A stretch of 64,000 bases of DNA from Diplonema papillatum (lineage: Eukaryota; Euglenozoa; Diplonemea; Diplonemida; Diplonemidae). Below are positions 21,901 to 32,377 of this stretch, piece by piece (the stretch's first letter is position 1; each line of letters opens with the position of its first letter). A program made the translations under genes and the position numbers. The stretch covers positions 186,001 to 250,000 of the forward strand of contig JAPJBO010000111.1 in the NCBI GenBank assembly GCA_030068145.1, written 5' to 3'. The notes beneath the pieces were generated by a model. The model saw only the letters and a program-made list of their open reading frames with translations, was not told where the DNA came from and ran no database searches.

Positions 21901-22443
21901 CGGGAACGCCGGCGGCACGTTCTGCTGCCCCGCGTTCTCCGGGCTCGATCCCGCCCACGCTCGTTCGGCCGCGGTCGCGGCCGGGTCCGCCGCGATCTCG
22001 CAGCACCGCCGCATCACGATGCGCGCCGTCTCCGCCTCCCGCACCGCGAGCCCGGGGCTCTGGCAGCGGCGGCGGGCGTCCGCCCGGCGGTCTTCCTCCG
22101 CGTTTTTGCTCCGTTTGCCCGAGGGCCGCCAGGGCGCGCGGGCCGGTGGCTGGTCGGCATTGTCCTCGTTGCCCTGCCCCGGGCTTGGCGGGGGCTGCTT
22201 CGTCGGGTGTGGCGGAGGGGTCGCCGCGTGGTGCCGGCGGTGGTGGCTCGCCCGGAGCCGCTGGACGACCTCCGCGAACTGCTGCCGGTGGTGCTCGCTG
22301 GGCACCAGCTCGCACCAGTCGTCGTCGGTCAGCGCCTCGAGCGTCTCCAGGTCGAACACCTGCGCCTCCTCTAGCGCCCCTGCGTACGCTTCATACAGCC
22401 CAGACGCGCGAAGCGCCTTCGCGAGACTCCCCCGGCTGTGCAT
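15910..22443 (-). CDS. SAM-domain, tandem-repeat, coiled-coil protein
   Basis: An uninterrupted 2,177-residue frame. Residues 5-65 resemble a SAM domain (SGLYEAY, FDLETLEALTDDDW, then a basic helix). Residues about 200-256 form a compact conserved-looking block (KRYPHAGLMAGRTGEVKGFP, HFPGDKVSLAMPP) that I cannot assign. The rest is disordered and modular: PANAQRSGPA repeats, three FDPSEW-type motifs (about 808, 836, 875), two FGRTVR motifs, seven repeats of about 55 residues pairing VPSVWGKGG with HYPSVASVASPR (about 1210-1585), and six LDLSTTT/VHELSTT repeats (about 1784-2017). A C-terminal coiled coil spans about 2060-2150. Such architecture suits a scaffold or cytoskeletal linker; this is inference. 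The start MHSRGSLAKAL is conserved in the upstream copies. Confidence 0.75.
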   Translation of the reverse strand: MHSRGSLAKALRASGLYEAYAGALEEAQVFDLETLEALTDDDWCELVPSEHHRQQFAEVVQRLRASHHRRHHAATPPPHPTKQPPPSPGQGNEDNADQPPARAPWRPSGKRSKNAEEDRRADARRRCQSPGLAVREAETARIVMRRCCEIAADPAATAAERAWAGSSPENAGQQNVPPAFPGAKFCLKVADTVRVIPTMSRLWKTMGALNAKRYPHAGLMAGRTGEVKGFPPEDPAAVSVHFPGDKVSLAMPPTSLVLTATRNTPAARVSEITLGREPPPAPPPNPATNPQRGVPGDPVIVGVHKPVHTKRPSTPHPSRAPGAAHGAGAPPEGATPENTPGFPAPGPAPAMARASGGPEPAASHRRAGAPAYTGTPGSTPGNTPFFDGFDPANAQRSGPARTQANSPGSASEVALFPHGMKPAGSDGKAGAPAYTSTPGSTPGNTPSSDSFNPANAQRSGPAHTQANPLDSASEVALFPHGMKPAGSDGKAGAPAYTSTPDGFNPANAQRSGPARTHGVALLPHGMNLNPASSDGKAGATRENLPPGLGGSEPAGAGRGGAPERPAHGQALLADLGLGGPKEPAEEEACPEPVLDRNGGLDSLSSRGVVDRTAGEGGQLLPDGGRGLPRQEARDAQLGDQPDDVELGGPKRSFEETCSERGREHSGEGAASQFSQGSASSRGVVGSAAEEGQLLPDGGRGLPRQEAGDAQLGDQPGDLALGRPKISFEDTCSEPGREHSGEDATSLSQSGRGGIDHTAEEGQLPPDGGRTLPPPGPPSPGDGSRPSTRRGHTSPAGDGVADFGSDFDPSEWTCLQPETRRELAPPSAGVEKPPPGEFDPSEWADKENQRVEGKPPEPEWAEEPAAAGGVPWAGEFDPDDWPSVVASTSADDAASHARSSFLRSELLADVLRGAYRPKRPQTGPGDRKRHAGSVGHPAGLPIPRGRRPAEEANLAPDLDPSNTSTTESLPENDAKSHASEPETPRESAAGGGNAAATPQRGGDGGFQVVFGRTVRPEPERRRPSASPGAHPRKDRPPPPRPREPDKHAVAFGRTVRADSAPPVPRRHSPQPAAAARAASAPPPEDPLHRLAVPRSSRPAQAPHNSPARGVVRPARGRVPAARAEGKPARKEQPAALGSAKPREEGLRTDSVMLVQVDEGKYRDEGTPRGERGEPGEEEDGLRSESNQRGRPPAGQPPAPSSGDAGWAPPPVGKVKVPSIWGEGGLAGSIDLANHPSAASVVSPKPKQASGQPGDAEPAKPNPAARARAGKPRVPNVWGKGGAPKSGAHNPSTPINLSHYPSVASVASPRAKHEDRTSEQPSDSEKPAKQSSATRKPRVPSVWGKDGVARSGSHIPTPIKLSHYPSVASVASPRAKHEDRTSEQAGDSEPAKKSSATRKPRVPSVWGKDGISRSGSHSSTPINLAQYPSVASVASPRGKREDRASERASDSEPAKQDSVTRVPTRAGQSKVPSAWGKGGVPRSGSHNSTPINLAHYPSVASVASPRGRHEGRASEQASGSEPRKQRAAWRKGGITRSGSRGINLAHYPSVASVVSPRPKASEHSSENDGDSDPAPSPARVRKTRVPPVWDKGAHPGHGPVPASVAGVPSAASVATPRTPRRPPLTPQTPRAVSQESPIVGALPVSYASPVLKSPLVVGKKSSLRSFSRLGSTDDHNNTARNRVSFGIPRSNSPPRTRKSAPAPAPLSRVMSELDAHPEPSSAIGSPSILSAQALLRSPSDFTVHVVPDASKPLSSASSASSMSIPTDIPALILTPTTGLVVPGKADDEAALDLSTTTVGSDARPHGKKAPTARRRNPAADVSGSSGGGDEGTVDLLATAGSERRPRGRGTPAASGLSAAKAGKRAAEVSPRPESSRGDDEAALDLSTTTAGSDARPRGKKAPPAARGRRPAAEVSPRLGSSSGGGDDAALDLSTTTAASSVRKPPGRVAASPAPSAAAGESGHGEDFAVHELSTTTGGTARRRRSGSSSPTRAAPRQGGKPSPEESSLGDDFAVHELSTTMASTARPLRRGGSGSPARTARQVGARTAPGKPRGAAVPLDRRLAALEGNLSAARGELLAAKNAAGQVRAAKGELEDLMRAFSTVAHALSSSSETWTTRLKAADPAAAAKAEELRETNLSLTARVDALAKRLAARPLPPAAQGGKPAQDAEKASKATTSP

Positions 22444-22575
22444 CGCGGGGCCACCCCGATGTCCTCCCTTTCTAATCCATGGCCCTGTTTTAGATTGTTT
22501 CGAGTTTGTAAGGATCCGGTATCTTGCATGTCAGACTGTTTCAGGTTTGAAGGATCCGGTTTCTTTTATATGGGG
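22444..22575 (-). promoter_or_regulatory. core promoter and 5' leader of the SAM-domain gene
   Basis: Read on the minus strand, CCCATATAAAAG (TATAAAA at 22570-22564) lies 121 bases upstream of the ATG at 22443. Between them are two AAGGATCCGGT-type direct repeats about 45 bases apart. The whole block is copied with each partial gene copy to the right. The TATA element is intact in U1, U2, U3 and U5 and lost in U4 and U6. Confidence 0.6.
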
Positions 22576-23729
22576 TAAGCAGTGTTCGCTTTAAGACCGG
22601 TGGTCCAGTCATTTTTCAAAACTGACTCTGGGCAGTTTTTTATTTCGAAGCATCTCAGGCGTGTGGCTTTTTTTACTAGTGTTCGTCTTCCAGGGGTTTC
22701 AGTGCAGGCAGCCACGTACACAGTGGAGCTTACCTGCAGCCTGGATACGGCCGAGTCGCGAGCCCCCTCCCCAGTCGCTGAGTCGGCTTCGTCAGAATGG
22801 CGTAAGGAAAGAGTTCTAGGCATGACCCATCTGGGTTAACTGGACCAAGGTTCGTGCAAAATGCCGTCGATAGCTATTCGGTTGTCCTTCGGCTGGTTGA
22901 GGCATTTGTGCTCTATCTGTGGTGGCTGGGTTGCTTCTGACTGCAGGATCCTTCCCCGAACAAAAAGATTTGCTCCAGTCGTTAGCTATCATTATATGAT
23001 AGCTGCTGGCTTTCCTTCTGGACATCGCGACATTTCTGGACAATTTCACCCGCCGCTGTGCAGCGCCCTCGTGCGAGGTCGACACTCCAACTGTATGTCG
23101 TGCGTGAACGTTGGCATTGAGTTCATCGAGCTCGGCTGAGCTGAAGGCTCGCACCGTCCACGCAACTTGTGGAGGCTACTGGGCGTGGTCCATGCCAACC
23201 AAGTGGCCTGCTTCAGTATTTTCGGCGGTTTTCCTTCCCCTGGTCAGGGCGGTTCACTCCCCATGTTGAGTTTTTGTTCAGGTTTTCACTGGATTTATTG
23301 GTCAAGCACCAGCTGGCACAGCCCTTTCTATGAATCAAAGCATCAAAGTGACCCAGGAAAAAGGTGCGGCTGGTCGTTGTCCACTTCATCACACGTTAGT
23401 ACTGGCCGTTGTGCCAGCTGGATCTGCAGCATGTTAGCCGGCTCAGTGTCGTCGCTGGGTTTCGGCTCCGGACGGTAATTAGGGCACATGTGCAGTGATT
23501 GGGTACACCACTGTGACACCAGGAAGAAAACACAGCCAGGTGGGAGGCAGGCAGGGCCTGCCCGGCTGCTCTGGCACGACAACACTGCTGGTCACTTTTG
23601 ACCCAAATATGACTGGTCAGCCGGTCTTTTTTGCCCCAAAAATGACCGGTCATAAATGACCGATCAGTTTTCAGCGATGGATTTTTTTAGTCATAAATGA
23701 CCGGCTTTTTTCTTAGCGCGAGCACTGGG
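22576..23729. other. spacer between the SAM gene and its copies
   Basis: No supportable gene. Near 23590-23705 the motif TGACCGGTCA recurs with spacing, including a perfect palindrome ATGACCGGTCAT at 23642-23653, next to T-runs. This could be the remains of a small inverted-repeat transposon. Confidence 0.4.
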
Positions 23730-24150
23730 GGTAAGGGGTTATTTCGTTTGGGTGTGGGTATGGCTGGTACCAGTCTTGGTGGGGGCTGCTTCGTCGGGTG
23801 TGACGGAGGGGTCGCCGCGTGGTGCCGGCGCCCAGAGCCGCTGGACGACCTCCGCGAACTGCTGCCGGTGGTGCTCGCTGGGCACCAGCTCGCACCAGTC
23901 GTCGTCGGTCAGCGCCTCGAGCGTCTTCAGATCGAACACCTGCGCCTCCTCCAGCGCCCCTGCGTACGCTTCATACAGCCCAGACGCGCGAAGCGCCTTC
24001 GCGAGACTCCCCCGGCTGTGCATCGCGGGGCCACCCCAATGTCCTCCCTTTCTAATCCATGGCCCTGTTTTAGACTGTTTCGAGTTTGTAAGGATCCGGT
24101 ATCTTGCATGTCAGACTGTTTCAGGTTTGAAAGATCCGGTTTCTTTTATA
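23730..24150 (-). pseudogene. 5' copy U1 of the SAM-domain gene (possible SAM-only ORF)
   Basis: The ATG at 24023 opens a 94-residue frame (to 23739) containing the whole SAM-like segment, nearly identical to the parent, followed by a different Pro/Thr-rich tail of about 30 residues and a stop. The leader and TATA (24144-24150) are preserved at the parental 121-base distance. It is either a decaying duplicate or a small gene making a stand-alone SAM protein; the sequence allows both. Confidence 0.7.
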
Positions 24151-24560
24151 TGGGGGAAGGGGTTTTTTCGTGTGGTTGGGTATAGCTGGTACCAGTGTAT
24201 TTGGGCTTGGTGGGGGCTGCTTCGTCGGGTGTGACGGAGGGGTCGCCGCGTGGTGCCGGCGCCCAGAGCCGCTGGACGACCTCCGCGAACTGCTGCCGGT
24301 GGTGCTCGCTGGGTATCAGCGAGCACCAGTCGTCGTCGGTCAGCGACTCCAGGTCGAACACCTGCGCCTCCTCCAGCGCTTCATACAGCCCAGACGCGCG
24401 AAGCGCCTTCGCGAGACTCCCCCGGCTGTGCATGCGGGGCCGCATCAATGTCCTCCCTTTCTAATCCATGGCCCTGTTTTAGACTGTTTCGAGTTTGTAA
24501 GGATCCGGTATCTTGCATGTCAGACGGTTTCAGGTTTGAAGGATCCGGTTTCTTTTATAT
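24151..24560 (-). pseudogene. 5' copy U2 of the SAM-domain gene
   Basis: ATG equivalent at 24433 (an in-frame MMRPR extension begins at 24448). Two in-frame deletions remove AYAG and ETLEA-type residues from the SAM segment, and ELV is changed to SLI. The frame stays open to 24146. The TATA motif is at 24553-24559. It shares its deletions with U4, so these two descend from one copy. Confidence 0.7.
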
Positions 24561-25212
24561 GGGGGAAGGGGTTATTTCGTTTGGGTGTGGGTATGGCTGG
24601 TACCAGTGTATTTGGGCTTGGTGGGGGCTGCTTCGTCGGGTGTGACGGAGGGGTCGCCGCGTGGTGCCGGCGGTGGTGGCTCGCCCGGAGCCGCTGGACG
24701 ACCTCCGCGAACTGCTGCCGGTGGTGATCGCTGGGCACCAGCTCGCACCAGTCGTCGTCGGTCAGCGCCTTCTTACCGCTTCTACAAACTACAAACTCTG
24801 TCAAAGTAGCACGACGATCTTCACACACGGGCAACCATTTGACTACTCCATCCTTTGTTCCAGAGCAAAATTCGCCTCTTTTTCACCAAGTGAGGATATT
24901 GGTCCCCCCAGTTTTGTCACGACAACGGCTGCTCGACATATCATGCACGTGGGTAGAATTGTTCCCAACCATCGCACCTCGAGCGTCTCCAGGTCGAACA
25001 CCTGCGCCTCCTCCAGCGCCCCTGCGTACGCTTCATACAGCCCAGACGCGCGAAGCGCCTTCGCGAGACTCCCCCGGCTGTGCATCGCGGGGCCACCCCA
25101 ATGTCCTCCCTTTCTAATCCATGGCCCTGTTTTAGACTGTTTCGAGTTTGTAAGGATCCGGTATCTTGCATGTCAGACTGTTTCAGGTTTGAAAGATCCG
25201 GTTTCTTTTATA
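24561..25212 (-). pseudogene. 5' copy U3 of the SAM-domain gene, interrupted
   Basis: ATG at 25085, TATA at 25206-25212. The SAM segment reads normally to LETLE, is interrupted by a 209-base insert (24769-24977), and resumes at ALTDDDWCELVPSDHH, continuing to about 24520 as a Pro-rich tail. Removing the insert restores the parental codons exactly. Confidence 0.75.
24769..24977 (-). other. intron-like insertion in copy U3
   Basis: On the minus strand the insert starts GTGCGATGG and ends GGTAAGAAG. The flanks CTCGAG and GCGCTG join to the uninterrupted parental sequence. The GT/AG ends and exact restoration fit an intron, but the splice signals beyond the dinucleotides are weak, and 209 is not a multiple of three. 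A two-base (AG) target duplication of a mobile insert would look the same. Confidence 0.5.
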
Positions 25213-25625
25213 TGGGGGAAGGGGTTTTTTCGTGTGGTTGGGTATGGCTGGTACCAGTGTATTTGGGCTTGGTGGGGGCTGCTTCGTCGGGTGTGACGGA
25301 GGGGTCGCCGCGTGGTGCCGGCGCCCAGAGCCGCTGGACGACCTCCGCGAACTGCTGCCGGTGGTGCTCGCTGGGTATCAGCGAGCACCAGTCGTCGTCG
25401 GTCAGCGACTCCAGGTCGAACACCTGCGCCTCCTCCAGCGCTTCATACAGCCCAGACGCGCGAAGCGCCTTCGCGAGACTCCCCCGGCTGTGCATGCGGG
25501 GCCGCATCAATGTCCTCCCTTTCTAATCCATGGCCCTGTTTTAGACTGTTTCGAGTTTGTAAGGATCGGTATCTTGCATGTCAGACGGTTTCAGGTTTGA
25601 AGGATCCGGTTTATTTTGTGGAGAG
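25213..25625 (-). pseudogene. 5' copy U4 of the SAM-domain gene
   Basis: ATG equivalent at 25495. It carries the same deletions as U2 and is nearly identical to it. Its promoter has lost the TATA motif (TTATTTTGTGG at about 25611), so it is probably silent. Confidence 0.7.
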
Positions 25626-26055
25626 GTAGGGGTTGTTTCGTTTGGATGTGGGTATGGCTGGTACCAGTGTATTTGGGCTTGGTGGGGGCTGCTTCGTATG
25701 GTGTGACGGAGGGGTCGCCGCGTGGTGCCGGCGGTGGTGGCTCGCCCGGACGCCCTCCGCGAACTGCTGTCGGTGGTGATCGCTGGGCACCAGCTCGCAC
25801 CAGTCGTCGTCGGTCAGCGCCTCGAGCGTCTCCAGGTCGAACACCTGCGCCACCTCCAGCGCCCCTGCGTACGCTTCATACAGCCCAGACGCGCGAAGCG
25901 CCTTCGCGAGACTCCCCCGGCTGTGCATCGCGGGGCCACCCCAATGTCCTCCCTTTCTAATCCATGGCCCTGTTTTAGACTGTTTCGAGTTTGTAAGGAT
26001 CCGGTATCTTGCATGTCAGACGGTTTCAGGTTTGAAGGATCCGGTTTCTTTTATA
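25626..26055 (-). pseudogene. 5' copy U5 of the SAM-domain gene
   Basis: ATG at 25928, TATA at 26049-26055, open to 25611. The SAM segment is full length to FAE, but a deletion at about 25750 removes VQRL and neighbours and joins directly to a GVRASHH tail. Confidence 0.7.
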
Positions 26056-26690
26056 TGGGGGAAGGGGTTATTTCGTTTGGGTGTGGGTATGGCTGGTACC
26101 AGTGTATTTGGGCTTGGTGGGGGCTGCTTCGTCGGGTGTGACGGAGGGGTCGCCGCGTGGTGCCGGCGGTGGTGGCTCGCCCGGAGCCGCTGGACGACCT
26201 CCGCGAACTGCTGCCGGTGGTGATCGCTGGGCACCAGCTCGCACCAGTCGTCGTCGGTCAGCGCCTTCTTACCGCTTCTACAAACTACAAACTCAGTCAA
26301 AGTAGCACGACGATCTTCACACACGGGCAACCATTTGACTACTCCATCCTTTGTTCCAGAGCAAAGTTCGCCTCTTTTTCACCAAGTGAGGATATTGGTC
26401 CCCCCAGTTTTGTCACGACAACGGCTGCTCGACATATCATGCACGTGGGTAGAATTGTTCCCAACCATCGCACCTCGAGCGTCTCCAGGTCGAACACCTG
26501 CGCCTCCTCCAGCGCCCCTGCGTACGCTTCATACAGCCCAGACGCGCGAAGCGCCTTCGCAAGTCTCCCCCGGCTGCGCATCGCAGGGCCACCCCAATGT
26601 CCTCCCTTTCTAATCCATGGTCCTGTTTCAGACTGTTTCGAGCTCTAAAGATCCCGTTTCTTTTTGTCACCGGTCGACAGGAGAGGTTGG
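26056..26690 (-). pseudogene. 5' copy U6 of the SAM-domain gene, interrupted
   Basis: The outermost clear copy. ATG at 26581, with start MRSRGRLAKAL showing three substitutions. It carries the same 209-base insert as U3 and has no TATA motif. Beyond it, 26700-26900 holds a much more decayed seventh copy (GTTTTAGACAGTTTCGAGTTTTAAGG, GACGGGGGCTG). Confidence 0.7.
26265..26473 (-). other. intron-like insertion in copy U6
   Basis: Same position, length and ends as the insert at 24769-24977, differing at about two bases. It was probably duplicated with its host copy rather than inserted twice. Confidence 0.5.
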
Positions 26691-26899
26691 GAGTTATTTC
26701 GTTGATCCATGCCCTGTTTTAGACAGTTTCGAGTTTTAAGGACCCGGTGTTGAAATGTCTCCGGTGGTTGACAGTAGAGGCGGGTTGGAGTTCTTTCGTT
26801 TGGGCGTGGGTATGGCTGATACCAATTTGTGTTTTGTTGGTACGTGGTCAGTTGACCTCGTTGACACGCTTCGGGCTTGACGGGGGCTGTTTGGTCGGG

Positions 26900-27769
26900 C
26901 TACAAGCGTTTTCGTTGAACAATGCCTGATCGCTTTACCGCAAAGTTGGATCCAAGACGCAAGTGAAAACGCCACGGTTTGTGGTGATGACTCTCATTTC
27001 CTCCAACATTTCATGTTTGGTAAAGAAAACGCGCAGCGGATGCGATTCGGTGGTCACAATAGTCGAAACCTTGGGCAGCGTTGTTCGCGCTCACGCTGAA
27101 GTGAAGTCCGGCTCGCGTCTCGAGCAAATAAAGGAAGGAACGAGCACAACTGGCGGCGCTTCATACGCGAGCGAAGGCACGGGGAGAGAGGTCTACAATA
27201 ATCTAAGAAGGCTTGACACTGGTGAAGAATAACGGAAAAAGGCCCAACAGCGCATATGCCCCTTCGAACCCAAGCTCCTAAACGGTTACGTCGGGATATT
27301 CGATGGGCGCTGAGGTATGGCCACCCCCGACGACGCGTGAGACTGCGCTTCCTTCACAGTTCTCTGAGTAGGAAAATCAGCCAGGCAGGCAAGCAGCTTC
27401 CATGCTGGGGCACACGCTACTGCGTGCTGGATACTCTATGTGTAACACTTATTCAAGGCTACCATGGTACTTACATGCTGCGGGTACAGAGCAGAGTAGC
27501 TAGGGTGGAGGTACTGCGCGCTGTATGTATGCCTTGCTGCACTGAACTACGATAGGGGGCGTAGTCTATCTATGAGAGGGAAAGAAAGATGCAACGGGAG
27601 GTGGCGTACAACGGAGATGGATGGGAAGCAAAGCGGGGTTCGCTTTATCTGGAGTATGCTTCGGCACGGCAGTCTCGAACACGCGCTACGAAGCCGCAGC
27701 TGGTAAATGTTGGGGGGGTGGCCGGTGTTCATCTGCAGGTTCTCACAAGCACTACAAAGCCACCCCCAA
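26900..27769. other. spacer without a recognisable gene
   Basis: Open frames here are short and lack coding bias. CAACATTTCATGTTTGGT near 27005 recurs at about 61983, so part of the stretch is dispersed repeat. Confidence 0.4.
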
Positions 27770-28560
27770 ACTCGTGGCAGTTTCTCGTATATCAACCCAA
27801 GACCGCAAATGCAGCTGGAGCTTCGGAGACGCCAAAGCCAGAGGTGCCAAGAAGTAAGAAGACGGGCCGGCGAGGATGGGTCCGAAGATAGCATGCTGTT
27901 GCTGTTCGGGTTCCGGTGCGGCAGCGCAGCATGCTCGGAGTGCTAGGCAACTCCTGGATAAAAGCCGTTTGCGCCCAATGTCAAGCCAAACTTGGCCATC
28001 GCGACCTCTGACGTCTCGAACGACCGTTCGACTGCAGGATTTCCACACTCCGAACCCGTGGCAGTTTCTTGTACAGCAATCCAAGATCGCCTATGCAGCT
28101 TCGGTGAAGGAGACGGTAATGAACAAGAAGACGAGAACGACGGGGCCAGCGAGGGCGGGCCCAAAGGTAGCATGCTACTGCTGTTCGGGTTCCAGGGCGC
28201 GGAGCAGCAGCGCACCATGCTCGGAGTGTTGAGCGCCTCCTTGATGAGGGCCGCCTATCGCGACCTCCGATGTCTCAAGCAACCGTTCGACTGCATGTCC
28301 TGGACAGAGTTTCCACATCAACCCAGCGCGAGATCGCCTCTGCAGATGAAGACCTTCGAAGACAGTTCCAAACAGTAAGATGACGGAACGACGGGGCCAG
28401 CAAGAAAGGGACCCGAAGGTAGCATGTTGCTACTTGTCACGTTCCCGAGCGCGGAGCAGCAGAGCAGCATGTGTGGCGACTTCAATGCGAGCTCCGCCTG
28501 CACAGTTCGACTGCAGGTTTTTCACACCCACGACAAAGCCACACCCCTGAACTCATGGCA
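27770..28560 (-). pseudogene. three 3'-end copies of the coiled-coil gene
   Basis: Successive segments (about 27770-27960, 28055-28260, 28310-28500) repeat the parental end: ATCAACCCA, then GCAGCTGGAG, then a GGGTCC-AAGGTAGCATGCTG-like block, then GCGGCAGCGCAGCATGCTCGG and GAGCGCCTCCTTGATGAGGG. The peptide signatures SMLPSGP, LAP, SSY and LALG can be read in shifted frames. Each copy includes sequence past the parental stop. None is open throughout. Confidence 0.8.
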
Positions 28561-28572
28561 GCTTCTCGTACA

Positions 28573-30060
<1,488 letters not shown>

Positions 30061-30203
30061 TTCTGTCTCGCGACTCGGTTTGTGCTCCCCCCCCCTCTCC
30101 GGAAACTCTCTTTTTTCCTTTTTCCCCTTTTTCGAAGAGTGAATGTTTGCTTTTGAGAAGATGATGTTTTCTTAGTCAGATGCCTGTGACGGCGTACAGT
30201 TAC

Positions 30204-30300
30204 CGCGCGATGGCGCCATCCCTGTAGGCAACCGATTTCCGCAGCTTCTCCACGTCGCCCCACGTTCCGCCCGCGTGCTGCAGGCGGGCGGGCGACTCAG
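30204..30300 (-). pseudogene. 5'-side echo of an internal coiled-coil gene segment
   Basis: CGCGCGATGG, ACCGATTTCCGCAGCTTCTCCAC and CGCCCCACG match parental 29531-29610 (codons for AWGEVEKLRKSVADRDGIIAR). Small indels break the frame. It lies about 150 bases upstream of the parental start. Confidence 0.65.
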
Positions 30301-32377
30301 CGCGCGCTACTGCTGCTGCAGCTCATCGACCATCGTTGACGAAGCCCTCCTCCGACGTCCTCAGCTCGCTCTTCCGGTCCTCTCAACGCTGGCACACTTT
30401 CTCAATCACGCACACAATCACAGTGACACACGGAGTCGCAACCACATTCTCATTCCCAACCACAGTCACGATGCAGTTACAGTCACGACTGCACAGTTAC
30501 AGTACCACAAGCACCGGCCCTTCAGCAGCTGCAAGCGGAAACTTTCGAAAGTGAAGAAGGTCCAAGCACAAATGAAACATTGAAGGAACGCAGGGTAGCT
30601 CGGGCGTGACAAGCTACGCTCATCAACTTGCTCGAATGGACGGACTAACACACGAAACGAAAGGCCAAGAGAAAGCGCCGACAGCCTGCTGAACGCTTAT
30701 ACCCTGCGCCAGCCCCACATTTGTCTGCGGTCTGTGTGGGGCCTTCGCAGCATCATTCCCTCCCTGTAATTCGCAGCTGGCGACCACTCGAAAATTCAAC
30801 TAAAGCCACCTCATAATTTGAAGTGCGTGCGAGCTACCGGGAGGGGGGCAAAAAAGATTCTGACACTGTTCGATGCTGTTTTGTACGCGACCTCTGATGG
30901 TCAACGGCGACTTCTACCCCGGATACCGACCACCGGCATCTAACCGCCGATACCTACGCAACACGGCCACAACACGTGCCACTTATGCAGGCGGCACAAT
31001 GTCCCAGGTATCTCGCCACGCAACTCGATAAGCGGTGGACAGCAACATCGACGAAGAAAGGGGAAGCACCAAGCGCGCGCCTGAACGCGACGATCAAGTT
31101 GCGGGGCGAAGGCATTGGCACTTCACGTGCAAAAAAATGACCGCAAAGCCGGCGATGCAGATCTCGGCACAGACTATTTGCCTTCTATTTCAAACGAAAC
31201 GCGGTGGACACGCACGATCAACACTCAGCTGCGGATTGCCCCGCGACAAGGGCACAGTTTGAGGGTTCCAAAGGGAGCGTCGCCACGCATCTACCATTCT
31301 GTTTCGGGTCCAGCGTGGAACCTGTGCTGCAAGCAGGAAAAGGTCTGTTTCCCTGTGGATGTTCGTAGCTGGTACCGGGTAAGCCTTGGCGTCTGTGGAC
31401 AACGCCGTTGCTGACGAGCAACGAACAGAATAGAGATAGTCGCCAGCCAGTGGAGGCCAATAAGCACATCACCCAGGTACATGTGGGTGGCCTGGGTAGG
31501 TGAAGTCTACTTTGCATTGTCATGCACGCACAAACCAGACTCACATCGGTGTCCTATCTGCAGGGACTCAGGTCGCTGTGGTCCGTGGGACGCATCCGCT
31601 TAGGCAGACGTGGTCGCAGGCTCGTGCAAAAACAGCGATCTTCTACTACCAATAGTGCGTTGCTCAGGGTAGTCGAAGGCCTGACAATCACACTAATGCA
31701 ACAAATACACTCTACTACCTGTCGCGAAACACGATCAAGGAGTTGAACACGTGTGCGAAGCTTTGGGTGGCTTACCCACAAGCGGCACTGAAAGGGAGAT
31801 GTGCAATGCAAGAGAGGAGGTCTGCCAGCTGCGGGAGGGCAGACCCTGGTACTGGCCAGGGCTTTGCCGAACGCGCCACTCTTGGGGTCGCGCAAGGGGG
31901 ACGCGCGTTTTGCGTGAAGGGACCTTAACAATCCGCTTTCACCACCGAACCGCACTTCTCGTCACATGTTTCGCGAAAGCCTAGCGGAAGCCGGACGGGC
32001 GCACAACAACACACCTAGCGCGCATGCATACACTCACACTCGCACCTGCACGTACATGCGGCTGGAGGAGCCTGAAAGGTTTCGAGCTCGGCTTCCCTGC
32101 AAAGCGCGACAGGCTGCTTGAATATGGATGTGGCCTTTGGGCCCGTGTTTATTCCTGCCACCTCGAGTTACTGGGAAGGGATCGAAGCCAAGAGCAGTGC
32201 ATTTAACGTTTATTGTGGTGTAGAGGTTCGGTGTTTTCGTGTCTCCGGTTGACCATTAGGGCTGGCCGTTGCGGTGCTGACGTGCCGTCGGCTCGTCACG
32301 GCTGAGTGTCGTGGGCGAAAGACCCATCGACCCGTCTGCGAAGTTTCCCTCGGGATAGCTAGAACCAAAAACAGGAG

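Noticed and set aside
31291..31482. YLGDVLIG as a reverse transcriptase YxDD-like motif
   Set aside because: The second Asp is missing, neighbouring reverse transcriptase motifs are absent and codon bias is not coding-like.
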